Part shown: one piece after another, positions 15,024 through 22,714 of the stretch
Position numbering within the stretch: the stretch's first letter is position 1
Layout of the letters: each line of letters starts with the position of its first letter
NCBI GenBank assembly: GCA_036496265.1
Contig: DASXLL010000075.1
Location: 1-40,104, forward strand
Direction: 5' to 3'
Length of the DNA: 40,104 nt
Origin: CAYLLN01 sp036496265
GTDB lineage: Bacteria > Planctomycetota > Planctomycetia > Pirellulales > Pirellulaceae
Translations under genes and position numbers: made by a program
The notes under the pieces: generated by a model
The model's input: the letters and a program-made list of their open reading frames with translations, nothing else
The model's database searches: none
Told to the model about the DNA's origin: nothing

Positions 15024-15653
15024 ATGCCCGAAATTGCGATCATCGACTACCAAATGGGCAACCTGCGAAGCGTTCAGAAGGGCTTCGAGAAGGTAGGCCA
15101 CACGGCGATCATCACCAGCAATCCGGCCGAGTTGGCGAAGGCCGATCGCGTGGTGCTTCCGGGAGTTGGCGCGTTTGGCGACGCGATGGCCGAGCTGCGG
15201 CGTCGGGATTTGGTGCAGCCGATTCGCGATGCGGTCGATTCGGGCAAGCCGTTTTTGGGAATTTGTCTTGGGTTGCAATTGCTATTTGATGTCGGCTATG
15301 AAGGCGGCGAATTTGAGGGACTGGGCATTCTGGGCGGGAAAGTTGCGCGGTTCGATTTGCCGCCGACGCTGAAAGTGCCGCATATGGGGTGGAACCGCGG
15401 TGCCTTCAAGCGACGGGCGCCGGTTTTGGAAGGTCTGGCCGACGGAACATTCTTTTACTTTGTCCATTCTTATTACGCGGTTCCTGATCACCCCGCCGTC
15501 GTCGCAATTGAAGCCGATTACGGTCAACCGTTTTGCGCCGCCGTTTGGCGCGACAATCTCTTTGCCACGCAGTTTCACCCGGAAAAGAGCCAAGCGGATG
15601 GGCTGCGGATTCTCAAAAACTTCGCCGAGTTGCCGATTGCCATAGCTCACTAG
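15024..15653 (+). CDS. hisH: Imidazole glycerol phosphate synthase glutamine amidotransferase subunit HisH
   Basis: 209 aa. The start at 15024 has an SD (GAGGAGA at 15010-15016). It is a class I glutamine amidotransferase with the full triad: C81 (FLGICLGLQLL), H184 and E186 (TQFHPEKSQ). The oxyanion segment (LPGVGAFGD) and the VPHMGWN motif are also present. HisH releases ammonia from glutamine for the HisF synthase in histidine biosynthesis. hisA follows after 139 nt; hisF is not in the window. It starts 60 nt after the KdaD-like gene. Confidence 0.96.
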   Translation: MPEIAIIDYQMGNLRSVQKGFEKVGHTAIITSNPAELAKADRVVLPGVGAFGDAMAELRRRDLVQPIRDAVDSGKPFLGICLGLQLLFDVGYEGGEFEGLGILGGKVARFDLPPTLKVPHMGWNRGAFKRRAPVLEGLADGTFFYFVHSYYAVPDHPAVVAIEADYGQPFCAAVWRDNLFATQFHPEKSQADGLRILKNFAELPIAIAH

Positions 15654-15792
15654 CGGGTCATTTTTCCCGCCCGTTGCTTTGCCGACTGCGCTGTGGCATA
15701 TTTCGATCTTCTCATGCATTCTTAACGCAACGCTCGTGCAAGAATGCCGTCGCGGAACTGTGCTGCCAGGACTGGCGAAACGGGATTAGCGC

Positions 15793-16527
15793 ATGCAGAT
15801 TTGGCCGGCCATCGACCTTCGCGGCGGCAAGTGCGTGCGCTTGCGGCAGGGTGATTACAGCCGGGAGACCGTTTACGGCGATGACCCCGCGGAGGTGGCC
15901 AGGCGGTGGGTCGGCGAAGGCGCGACGTGCCTGCACCTGGTTGATCTGGATGGCGCTCGGGATGGCACAATCGTTAATTTGAAGGCGATTGAGGCAATTG
16001 TGACCGCCGCTGGCGTGCCTTGCGAGCTCGGCGGCGGAATTCGCGACGAGGCGACGATTGAGCAGTTGTTAAAAACCGGCCTGTCTCGCCTGGTGATCGG
16101 CACCCGGGCGCTGAAAGAACCGAATTGGTTCCGCGACGTCGCTCGCCGGTTTCCGCGGCAGCTTGCCCTTGGTATTGACGCCAAAGCGGGACTCGTCGCG
16201 ACGGATGGTTGGCTGGAAACGAGCAGTCAGCGAGCCATCGATCTGGCTCAGCAGTTTGCGAGCGAGCCGATTGCTGCGATCATCTATACGGATATTGCCC
16301 GCGACGGAATGCTGGCGGGGCCTAATTTGGAGGCCATGCAGGAAATGAACGAGGCGGTCGAGATGGACGTCGTTGCCTCGGGCGGCGTCACCAATGTCGA
16401 CGACGTGCGGAATCTCGCCAAGATCGGCATGGCCGGCTGCATTATCGGCCGCGCACTCTACGAAGGCACTTTGACGCTCCCCGACGCCCTCGTGGCCGCG
16501 AAAGATTTTCAAGCCACTAGCCACTAG
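15793..16527 (+). CDS. hisA: Phosphoribosylformimino-5-aminoimidazole carboxamide ribotide isomerase HisA
   Basis: 244 aa TIM barrel. D8 in PAIDLRGGKCVRL is the catalytic base, and YTDIARDGMLAGPN carries the second catalytic Asp. The phosphate-binding GGGIRD and ASGGVTNVDDV loops are present. It performs the Amadori isomerisation of ProFAR in histidine biosynthesis, upstream of HisH-HisF. The last codons (ATSH) and the stop lie inside the CCACTAG tandem repeat that begins at 16513, so the native C-terminus has been replaced or extended by a few residues of repeat sequence. Confidence 0.96.
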   Translation: MQIWPAIDLRGGKCVRLRQGDYSRETVYGDDPAEVARRWVGEGATCLHLVDLDGARDGTIVNLKAIEAIVTAAGVPCELGGGIRDEATIEQLLKTGLSRLVIGTRALKEPNWFRDVARRFPRQLALGIDAKAGLVATDGWLETSSQRAIDLAQQFASEPIAAIIYTDIARDGMLAGPNLEAMQEMNEAVEMDVVASGGVTNVDDVRNLAKIGMAGCIIGRALYEGTLTLPDALVAAKDFQATSH

Positions 16528-16547
16528 GCACTGACAACAGACTACTG
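16513..16547. repeat. GCCACTA-type heptamer tandem repeat between hisA and the EF-G paralogue
   Basis: Five units with 7-nt period: GCCACTA, GCCACTA, GGCACTG, ACAACAG, ACTACTG, decaying from left to right. It contains the hisA stop codon (16525-16527) and ends 19 nt before the EF-G paralogue ATG at 16567. Confidence 0.7.
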
Positions 16548-16566
16548 ACCAAACGGAAAGCTCTCC

Positions 16567-18663
16567 ATGTCCAAGTACAAACCAGCAGACATTCGCAACA
16601 TTGCCCTCTGCGGCCACGGCGGCTGTGGAAAGACGACGTTGGCCGACAAGCTGCTCGTGAAGACGGGGGCAGTCAGCGGCGAGCCGAGCGTCGATGCGGG
16701 CACGAGCATCGGCGACTTTGATGCCGAAGAGAAGGCCCACAAACGGACGATCGAGGCCAGCGTCACGCACTTTGAGCATGCCGGCAAGCGATTCAACGTC
16801 GTCGATACGCCCGGCTATGCGGATTTTATCGGCCAGACGATCGGCGCGCTCCGCGGCGTCGATACGGCCGTGATCGTGATCAATGCCCATAGCGGCATCG
16901 AGGTGAACACCCGCCGTGTTTTTAAGGAGGCGGAGAAGGCTGGCATCGGCCGGATGATCGTCATCAACAAGATGGACGAGCACAACATCGAGTTTCCGGC
17001 ACTTGTGGAGCGAATTCGCGACACATTTGGCAACAAATGCGTGCTGTTCAATGTGCCCATCGGCCATGGCAGTGATTTCAAGGGCGTCGTCAGCACGCTG
17101 GATACGAAAGACAACGTCGCGGGGGCGCTGGTCAATCCCACCGAGCTTCACACGTCGCTCATCGAGTCGATCATCGAGGTCGATGAAGAGCTGATGATGA
17201 AATATTTTGAAGGCGAGGAGCCGACGCACGAACAGCTCGACGCCTTAATCGTCCCCGCCGTCGCCGCGGGCACGTTGGTTCCCATTATTTGTTGTTCGGC
17301 GAAGACGGGCGCGGGGCTTAGCGAGTTGCTGGATGCGATTGTGGAGTGTGGTCTGCCACCGACCGCCGTGGCCCACAAGGCCACGCGGGAGGGCACGGAA
17401 TTCGACGTGAAGTCGGATCCGAGCGGTCCGCTCGTGGCACAAGTGTTCAAGACCCGCATCGACCCATTTGTGCAAAAGCTAAGCTTCATCCGCGTTTTCG
17501 GCGGCACAATGAAGAAGGACGAAACAGTTCCCACCACGACCGCTCGCAAAGGCATGAAGCTTGGTCCGCTCTTGGAAGTGCAGGGCGGCGAAACGAAACC
17601 GGTCGATACCGCATCAGCTGGCGACATTGTGGCGATTGCGAAGATGGAAGAATTACACACGGGCACGTCGCTCGGCGTCGCCGAACTGTCAAAAATCCCC
17701 TTCCCGACGCCGATGGTCGGCGTCGCCGTTACGCCCAAAAGCCGCAACGACGAAGCAAAGCTATCCGCGTCGCTGCATAAGATCGTTGAGGAAGATTCGA
17801 CTTTCAAGCTGGACCGCGATCCGCAGACGAAAGAGTTGGTGACCACTGGCATGAGTGAGCTGCACTTGCAAATCATCCGTGAGCGGCTGCATCGCCGCGA
17901 CAAGCTCGATGTCGATACGAAGCCGCCAAAAATTCCGTTTCGCGAGACGATTCAGACGACCGCCGAAGGAATGTACCGCCACAAAAAGCAATCCGGCGGC
18001 CGCGGGCAGTTCGGCGAAGTCCACATCCGCATGTTTCCGTTCGCGCGCGGCACGAAGCCGGAAGAATTCTGCACGAAAGAACGGTTCCCGCACCTCAAAG
18101 AGTTTCACTACGACGAGCAGCACAACTTTTTGTGGGTTAACACGGTCGTTGGCGGCACGATACCGAGCAATTTTCTGCCGGCAGTAGAAAAGGGATTTAA
18201 GGAGCGCATGGAAAAGGGAGTCATCGCCGGCAATACCGTTCAAGATGTGGCGGTCGAAGTCCACTTTGGCAAGTATCACGACGTTGATAGCTCGGAAGCC
18301 GCATTCAAAATCGCCGGCTCGATGGCTTTTCGCAACGTCTTTCTGCAGGCCCGGCCGGCACTGCTCGAGCCGGTCGTGAAAATGGAAATCACCGTGCCAG
18401 AGTCGAACGTCGGAGACGTCTATAGCGACATGTCCAGCCGCGGCGGCCGCGTCCAAGGCAGCGACGCCGCCGGCGGCGGTTATCAGGCCGTCTTCGCCGA
18501 AGTTCCCTTACGCGAAGTCACTACCTACGCCCGCACGCTCTCCAGCATGACCGGCGGCCAAGGCAGCTTCTCGATGGACTTCGCCCACTACGACGTGATG
18601 CCCGGCAATGTGCAGCAAGAAGTCATTAGCAAGGCGCAGTTGCATGAGGAGGAAGAGGAATAG
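16567..18663 (+). CDS. Elongation factor G-like GTPase (EF-G paralogue)
   Basis: 698 aa with the full EF-G domain order: GTPase domain (P-loop G16-HGGCGKT23; NKMD at 134-137), domain II, domain III, domain IV (KQSGGRGQFGEVHIRM) and domain V with an acidic tail (HEEEEE). The switch II motif reads D80-TPGYADF, with Tyr83 replacing the histidine of standard EF-G (DTPGHVDF). This marks the EF-G-like subfamily (Thermus EF-G-2 type) rather than the main translocase FusA. Its role is unclear; a ribosome-associated GTPase with slow or specialised function is the family expectation. GGAAAG at 16555-16560 is the likely SD. A GGGAGGC hairpin follows the stop codon. Confidence 0.92.
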   Translation: MSKYKPADIRNIALCGHGGCGKTTLADKLLVKTGAVSGEPSVDAGTSIGDFDAEEKAHKRTIEASVTHFEHAGKRFNVVDTPGYADFIGQTIGALRGVDTAVIVINAHSGIEVNTRRVFKEAEKAGIGRMIVINKMDEHNIEFPALVERIRDTFGNKCVLFNVPIGHGSDFKGVVSTLDTKDNVAGALVNPTELHTSLIESIIEVDEELMMKYFEGEEPTHEQLDALIVPAVAAGTLVPIICCSAKTGAGLSELLDAIVECGLPPTAVAHKATREGTEFDVKSDPSGPLVAQVFKTRIDPFVQKLSFIRVFGGTMKKDETVPTTTARKGMKLGPLLEVQGGETKPVDTASAGDIVAIAKMEELHTGTSLGVAELSKIPFPTPMVGVAVTPKSRNDEAKLSASLHKIVEEDSTFKLDRDPQTKELVTTGMSELHLQIIRERLHRRDKLDVDTKPPKIPFRETIQTTAEGMYRHKKQSGGRGQFGEVHIRMFPFARGTKPEEFCTKERFPHLKEFHYDEQHNFLWVNTVVGGTIPSNFLPAVEKGFKERMEKGVIAGNTVQDVAVEVHFGKYHDVDSSEAAFKIAGSMAFRNVFLQARPALLEPVVKMEITVPESNVGDVYSDMSSRGGRVQGSDAAGGGYQAVFAEVPLREVTTYARTLSSMTGGQGSFSMDFAHYDVMPGNVQQEVISKAQLHEEEEE

Positions 18664-18668
18664 CAATC

Positions 18669-18711
18669 GGCGAGCGGGAGGCTTACGCCTGGCTTATGCC
18701 TCCCGCGCGCC
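18669..18711. terminator. Hairpin after the EF-G paralogue (GGGAGGC repeat family)
   Basis: GGCGAGCGGGAGGC (18669-18682) pairs with GCCTCCCGCGCGCC (18698-18711), 13 of 14 positions, around a 15-nt centre. It lies 5 nt after the stop codon. It has no U-run, so it is either a repeat with mRNA-end function or simply the repeat. It is related to 10463-10482. Confidence 0.45.
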
Positions 18712-18893
18712 ATAAAACTGGCGAGACAAAAGAGCCGCACGTGGTTGCGAAGGGGTCAGGTTAGGCGGATAATCCGCGGCGCTACTCTCCCACCGGGATG
18801 ACGGGACCGTCCTGGATTCTGAATGGCGGTTGGTTGGCCTCGCAGGGCGCGAGTTCGGCCAGATATCTCGATTATTGAAAGCCGAGGAAACCG

Positions 18894-19820
18894 ATGACAC
18901 GAGTGCTTGGTGCAGCGCCCGTCTGCGCGGTGCTGATGACGCTTGCCATGAATGCGGCGGTGGCACAGGGACCGCAAACTGGGGGCGGCGCAGCGGCGGA
19001 CGAGCAACAGATTCGCCAGATGGTGGTGGGCTATACCGAGGCATTCAACAAGCACGATGCGAAGGCAGTGGCGGAGTTCTGGTCGCCGGACGCCGTTTAT
19101 CAGAATCGCAGCACGGGCGAGCAGGTTGTCGGGCGGACGGCGATTGCCGAGCAATTCGCGGCGATGTTCAAGGCACAGCCGGAGCTGAAGCTGCAGGTGA
19201 GCGTCGAGTCCGTTCAATTCGTCTCGCCGAACGTGGCGATCGAGCGGGGGCAGGCGAAGTTGCTCTCGCCTGGAGCGGAGCCGGAGGAAGTGAACTATTC
19301 GGCCGTCGATGTGAAGCGCGATGGCAAGTGGCAACTCGACCGCGTGACCGACACGGCGAAGGAAACGCCGCCGTCGCATTACGAGCAGCTCAAGGTTTTG
19401 GAATGGATGGTCGGGCAGTGGACGACGGAGGCAGACAAGCCGGAGGCGGAGAAGGCGGAGGTCGAGGTCGATTGCAATTGGACCAAGAATCAGAACTTTT
19501 TTACGCGGGCGTTCAAAATTACGATCGGCAACGATTTTGATTTCTCCGGCATGCAAATTATCGGCTGGGACGCGGCCGCGAAGACGATTCGCTCCTGGAC
19601 GTTTGATTCCAACGGGACATTCGCCGAGGCGACGTGGGAGCAGCGCGGCGGGAAGTGGTTTATCCGCAACCGCGGAACCCTGCCGGATGGCCGCGCGGCG
19701 ACGATGATCAACGTTATGCAGCAGGTGGACGGGAAATCGTTCACGTGGCAGACGATCGAGCGGACGGCGGGGGACGAGCTGCTGCCGAACATCGCTGAAA
19801 TCGTGATTGTGCGCCGGTAA
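18894..19820 (+). CDS. Secreted SnoaL/NTF2-like (SgcJ/EcaC type) protein
   Basis: 308 aa. The start has GAGGAA 6-11 nt upstream and opens a signal peptide (MTRVLGAAPVCAVLMTLAMNAAVAQG). Residues about 37-160 form an NTF2-like domain (DEQQIRQMVVGYTEAFNKHDAKAVAEFWSPDAVY) of the SgcJ/EcaC group common in planctomycetes. Residues 165-308 form a second beta-rich domain (KVLEWMVGQWTT ... WFIRNRG ... MINVMQQVDGKSFTW) resembling DUF1579-type proteins. The pocket may bind a small hydrophobic molecule, but no catalytic residues can be assigned. It is followed by the Gly-rich protein after 96 nt containing an intergenic repeat. Confidence 0.82.
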   Translation: MTRVLGAAPVCAVLMTLAMNAAVAQGPQTGGGAAADEQQIRQMVVGYTEAFNKHDAKAVAEFWSPDAVYQNRSTGEQVVGRTAIAEQFAAMFKAQPELKLQVSVESVQFVSPNVAIERGQAKLLSPGAEPEEVNYSAVDVKRDGKWQLDRVTDTAKETPPSHYEQLKVLEWMVGQWTTEADKPEAEKAEVEVDCNWTKNQNFFTRAFKITIGNDFDFSGMQIIGWDAAAKTIRSWTFDSNGTFAEATWEQRGGKWFIRNRGTLPDGRAATMINVMQQVDGKSFTWQTIERTAGDELLPNIAEIVIVRR

Positions 19821-19834
19821 GAGAAGAGAGGAGG

Positions 19835-19884
19835 GACGCAGAGCGTCCGGGGAGTGCGTTCCCACGCAGAGCGGGGGAACGAGG
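19835..19884. repeat. Second copy of the GACGCAGAGCGTC/CGTTCCCACG repeat
   Basis: It begins with the same GACGC-AGA-GCGTC hairpin as 59-104 and shares the GCGTTCCCACG core. It contributes the spurious N-terminal extension (SHAERGNE...) of the downstream open frame; read on the minus strand it gives PRSAWER. Confidence 0.7.
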
Positions 19885-19916
19885 AAATCACAAAAACATT
19901 TAATTCGGATACAGCC

Positions 19917-21344
19917 ATGAAACGCATCTTGGTCATCCTCGCAATCGTCAGCGTCGTGTTGGTCGCCTGGCAGTACGAAATTCTTGCGCGCGGAGGCGGC
20001 GGAGGTGGCCGCGGAGGCGGAGGAGGCGGTGGCGGTGGCGGCATGCGGGCGGGCGGCGGATTTTCGCCGTCCGGCGGAATGTCGCGGCCGTCTGGTCCGA
20101 GCATGGGTGCTCGGCCGAGCCCGGGCGCGGGAGCGCGCCCGAGTCCGGGCGTATCGGCAGGCCCCCGCCCCAGCGGCGGACCCGCGGCTGGTGCGCGGCC
20201 GGGTGGCGGCGTTCCGGGAGGCGGAATCGCTCAAGGAGGCGCGCGACCGGGCGGTGGACCGGGAGCGGCAGGTGCGGGACAGCGTCCGGGCCCAGGTGGC
20301 GCTGGTAATCTCGCGGGTGGTCGTCCTAGCGCTGGCCAATTAGGCAATTTTCTCGATATCTCCGGCCCAGCGACCGGCGCTATCGCAGCCGGAGGCGCGA
20401 TTGGGGCTGCAGGCGCAATTGGAGCAGGCGGCAGGCCGGGCGGCGCGGCTGCCGATTTTCTCGGTGGAGCAGGTGCCAGCCAGCTTCCCGCGAATCGGCC
20501 AGGTGCTGGCGTCGGCGGCGGACCGGTTGGCCCCGGCAATCGGCCGGGCGCACCTGGCGCTGGCAATCGTGCAGATTTGGGTCGGCCCGGGACACCCGAT
20601 CTCGGTCAGCCCGGAAGGCCCGATGCCGGTCGGCCTGGTACGGCGCGAGATAATTTTCAACAGAATCGTCCAGAACGAATCGATAACCGCGGCGAACGTC
20701 AAACAACGCGGCAGCAGCGCCGCGATGAAATCCACGACCAGTATCACCAGCACAATCCGGGCGACTTTTGGCAGCAATATCCCGGCTGGGCGGCGTGGGC
20801 GATCACGCGGCCCTTCGCCTGGGCAACGTGGGGCTCCGTCGGAAGCTGGTGCGGATATGGTGGCGATGCCATACCGTACAGCTATGGCGATAACGTGTAT
20901 TATTCGGGCGATCAGGTTTACTATGGCGATCAGGCGGTGGCAACGGCCGACGAATACACACAGCAGGCCGCGACTTTAGCCGCGAGTGCGCCCGATACGG
21001 CGCCCGACAAAGCTGAGTGGTTGCCGCTCGGTGTCTTTGCCTTGACGCAAGACGGCCAGGCGACGGGCACCGATCCGACGCTATACATGCAGCTTGCGAT
21101 CAGCAAGCAAGCGGTGATTTCTGGGACGCTGAAGAACACGCTGACCGGCAAAGTGCAGGCGCTCGAAGGTATGGCCGACACCAAGAGCCAGCGCGTGGCC
21201 TGGACGGTGAAAGATCAGGAGCGCCCGATCCTCGAGACAGGGCTGGCGAACCTCACGCAGGACACCTCGCCGGTGCTGATTCACTTTGCCGATGGCCAGA
21301 CGCAACAATGGCTGATGGTGCGAATGCCCGAACCGAAGCAATGA
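19917..21344 (+). CDS. Secreted Gly/Ala/Pro-rich protein, 'mu-protocadherin'-like planctomycete family
   Basis: 475 aa from ATG 19917, which begins a signal peptide (MKRILVILAIVSVVLVAWQYEILARGG). Residues about 24-260 are low complexity, dominated by Gly, Ala, Pro and Arg with repeated RPGxG and GAxGAxG patterns. A charged stretch (RQTTRQQRRDEIHDQYHQHNPGDFWQQYP) leads into a more ordered C-terminus: a Trp/Tyr-rich segment (WAAWAITRPFAWATWG ... YSYGDNVYYSGDQVYYGDQ) and a beta domain (WLPLGVFAL ... QWLMVRMPEP). Such proteins are annotated as mu-protocadherin-like surface proteins in planctomycetes. A cell-surface role is plausible but not shown by the sequence. The low-complexity part generates long spurious ORFs on the other strand. 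Confidence 0.8.
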   Translation: MKRILVILAIVSVVLVAWQYEILARGGGGGGRGGGGGGGGGGMRAGGGFSPSGGMSRPSGPSMGARPSPGAGARPSPGVSAGPRPSGGPAAGARPGGGVPGGGIAQGGARPGGGPGAAGAGQRPGPGGAGNLAGGRPSAGQLGNFLDISGPATGAIAAGGAIGAAGAIGAGGRPGGAAADFLGGAGASQLPANRPGAGVGGGPVGPGNRPGAPGAGNRADLGRPGTPDLGQPGRPDAGRPGTARDNFQQNRPERIDNRGERQTTRQQRRDEIHDQYHQHNPGDFWQQYPGWAAWAITRPFAWATWGSVGSWCGYGGDAIPYSYGDNVYYSGDQVYYGDQAVATADEYTQQAATLAASAPDTAPDKAEWLPLGVFALTQDGQATGTDPTLYMQLAISKQAVISGTLKNTLTGKVQALEGMADTKSQRVAWTVKDQERPILETGLANLTQDTSPVLIHFADGQTQQWLMVRMPEPKQ

Positions 21345-21453
21345 GCAAGACGGACCGACCGTGTTTTGCTGCGCAAAACACAGCCACCCGACCAAGCGGT
21401 TAGCGATGTGCAGCGGTTGGAGCAATTTGAGATGCAAATTTAAGGTTGGCAGC

Positions 21454-22710
21454 ATGCGAATATCATCTGGGTTGGTCCTGGCAGCGGCATATTTGATGCT
21501 GATTAGCGGCTGCCAAAAAGCTGCGCCGGCCACTGCGGAGCAGACGGTGCCCAAAGTGACTGTGACGCCGGTCATCGCGCAGCAAACGACCGACTCGGAC
21601 GAGTACACGGGGCAAACGGAGGCCTCGGAGAGCGTGGAAATTCGCGCGCGCGTATTCGGCTATCTGAAGACAATTGACTTCAACGATGGCGACTATGTGA
21701 CCGAAGGGCAAACGCTGTTCACGATCGAGCCGGACGAATATGCCGCGATTCACCAGCAATCGCTATCGCGGATTGACTTGGACGCGGCCAACCTCGAACT
21801 GGCGAAGGCCAAGCACAACCGGAATGAAACGCTGGTGCGAACCGGAGCGGTGAGTCGCGAGGAATATGAGGAAACCCGGGCGTCGGTCCTAACGGCTGAA
21901 GCCAAAATCACGGCTGCGAAGGCCGACGCGAACCGGACGGCAATCGATTTGAAATACACGGTGCTCAAGGCGCCAATGAGCGGGCGAATCGACCGGGCGT
22001 ATGTTTCGAAGGGCAATCTGGTCACTGGCGGCCAAAATAATGGAACACTGCTGACGAAAATCGTCAAAGAACAGCCGATGTATGTCTATTTCGATGTCGA
22101 TGAGCGGTCGCTCTTGCGGTATCTGAAGATGCGGCCAGATGTCGATCGAGATAAGGATCCCGGCAGTTTGCGCGAGCTCAAAATGCCTTGCTTCCTGCAG
22201 CTTGCTGATGAGCCAGAGTTTTCCCGCGAAGGCGTGCTGGATTTCGCTGCGAATGAGGTCAACAAGAACACGGGGACGGTGCGGATTCGGGCAGTATTTG
22301 CCAATCAAGACCGCAGCCTGGTGAGCGGCCTTTTTGTTCGCGTTCGCGTGCCGGTGAGTAAGCCGTATGACGCTTTGCTCATTCCTGAGCGCGCGCTGGC
22401 GACGGATCAGGACATTAAGTTTGTGTACGTCGTGGGAAGCGACGGCTTGGCCACGCGAAAAACCGTGGAGCTTGGTGGCCAGCGGGGCGAGATGCGAATT
22501 GTGACGGGCGGTTTGGCGGCTGGCGACAAGGTTATCGTCAAGGGTTTGCAGCGGGTCAGGCCGGGCCAGAAGGTTGAGGCTGAAGTGGCCGAGGCGAGCG
22601 CTGCGGCGACCACGCTGCACAAGCCGGTGCTGCCGTCGGGGCCGATGCGCACGCGGCCCGAAGCACTGCCCGCGGGTGGCAACGAGGCTCACACCCCGCA
22701 GGAGCGGTAA
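21454..22710 (+). CDS. RND efflux pump periplasmic adaptor (membrane fusion protein)
   Basis: 418 aa. The start at 21454 opens a lipoprotein signal with the lipobox LISG-C20, so the adaptor is lipid-anchored like AcrA/MexA. The order is: first lipoyl half (SVEIRARVFGYLKTIDFNDGDYVTEGQTLFTIEP), a helical hairpin (residues about 95-175), second lipoyl half (LKAPMSGRIDRAYVSKGNLV), beta-barrel, and membrane-proximal domain (IPERALATDQD). It bridges the inner-membrane transporter and an outer-membrane channel. The transporter gene follows after 4 nt; no outer-membrane factor gene is in the window. The open frame upstream of 21454 lacks a signal peptide. Confidence 0.93.
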   Translation: MRISSGLVLAAAYLMLISGCQKAAPATAEQTVPKVTVTPVIAQQTTDSDEYTGQTEASESVEIRARVFGYLKTIDFNDGDYVTEGQTLFTIEPDEYAAIHQQSLSRIDLDAANLELAKAKHNRNETLVRTGAVSREEYEETRASVLTAEAKITAAKADANRTAIDLKYTVLKAPMSGRIDRAYVSKGNLVTGGQNNGTLLTKIVKEQPMYVYFDVDERSLLRYLKMRPDVDRDKDPGSLRELKMPCFLQLADEPEFSREGVLDFAANEVNKNTGTVRIRAVFANQDRSLVSGLFVRVRVPVSKPYDALLIPERALATDQDIKFVYVVGSDGLATRKTVELGGQRGEMRIVTGGLAAGDKVIVKGLQRVRPGQKVEAEVAEASAAATTLHKPVLPSGPMRTRPEALPAGGNEAHTPQER

Positions 22711-22714
22711 AGAC

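Noticed and set aside
15654..15792. Possible terminator hairpin between hisH and hisA (GCGGG...CCCGC)
   Set aside because: Only a five-base stem with T-rich loop; too weak to call.
16069..17229. 386-codon minus-strand frame across hisA and the EF-G paralogue
   Set aside because: Opposes two strongly supported genes and shows no recognisable domain.
18756..20339. 527-codon minus-strand frame over the SnoaL-like and Gly-rich genes
   Set aside because: Arg-rich reverse reading of low-complexity sequence; includes repeat-derived residues and no domain.
22574..22714. Upstream extension of the RND transporter frame
   Set aside because: Arg/Cys-rich sequence overlapping the end of the adaptor gene; the GTG at 22715 with SD gives the family N-terminus AKFFINRPIF.
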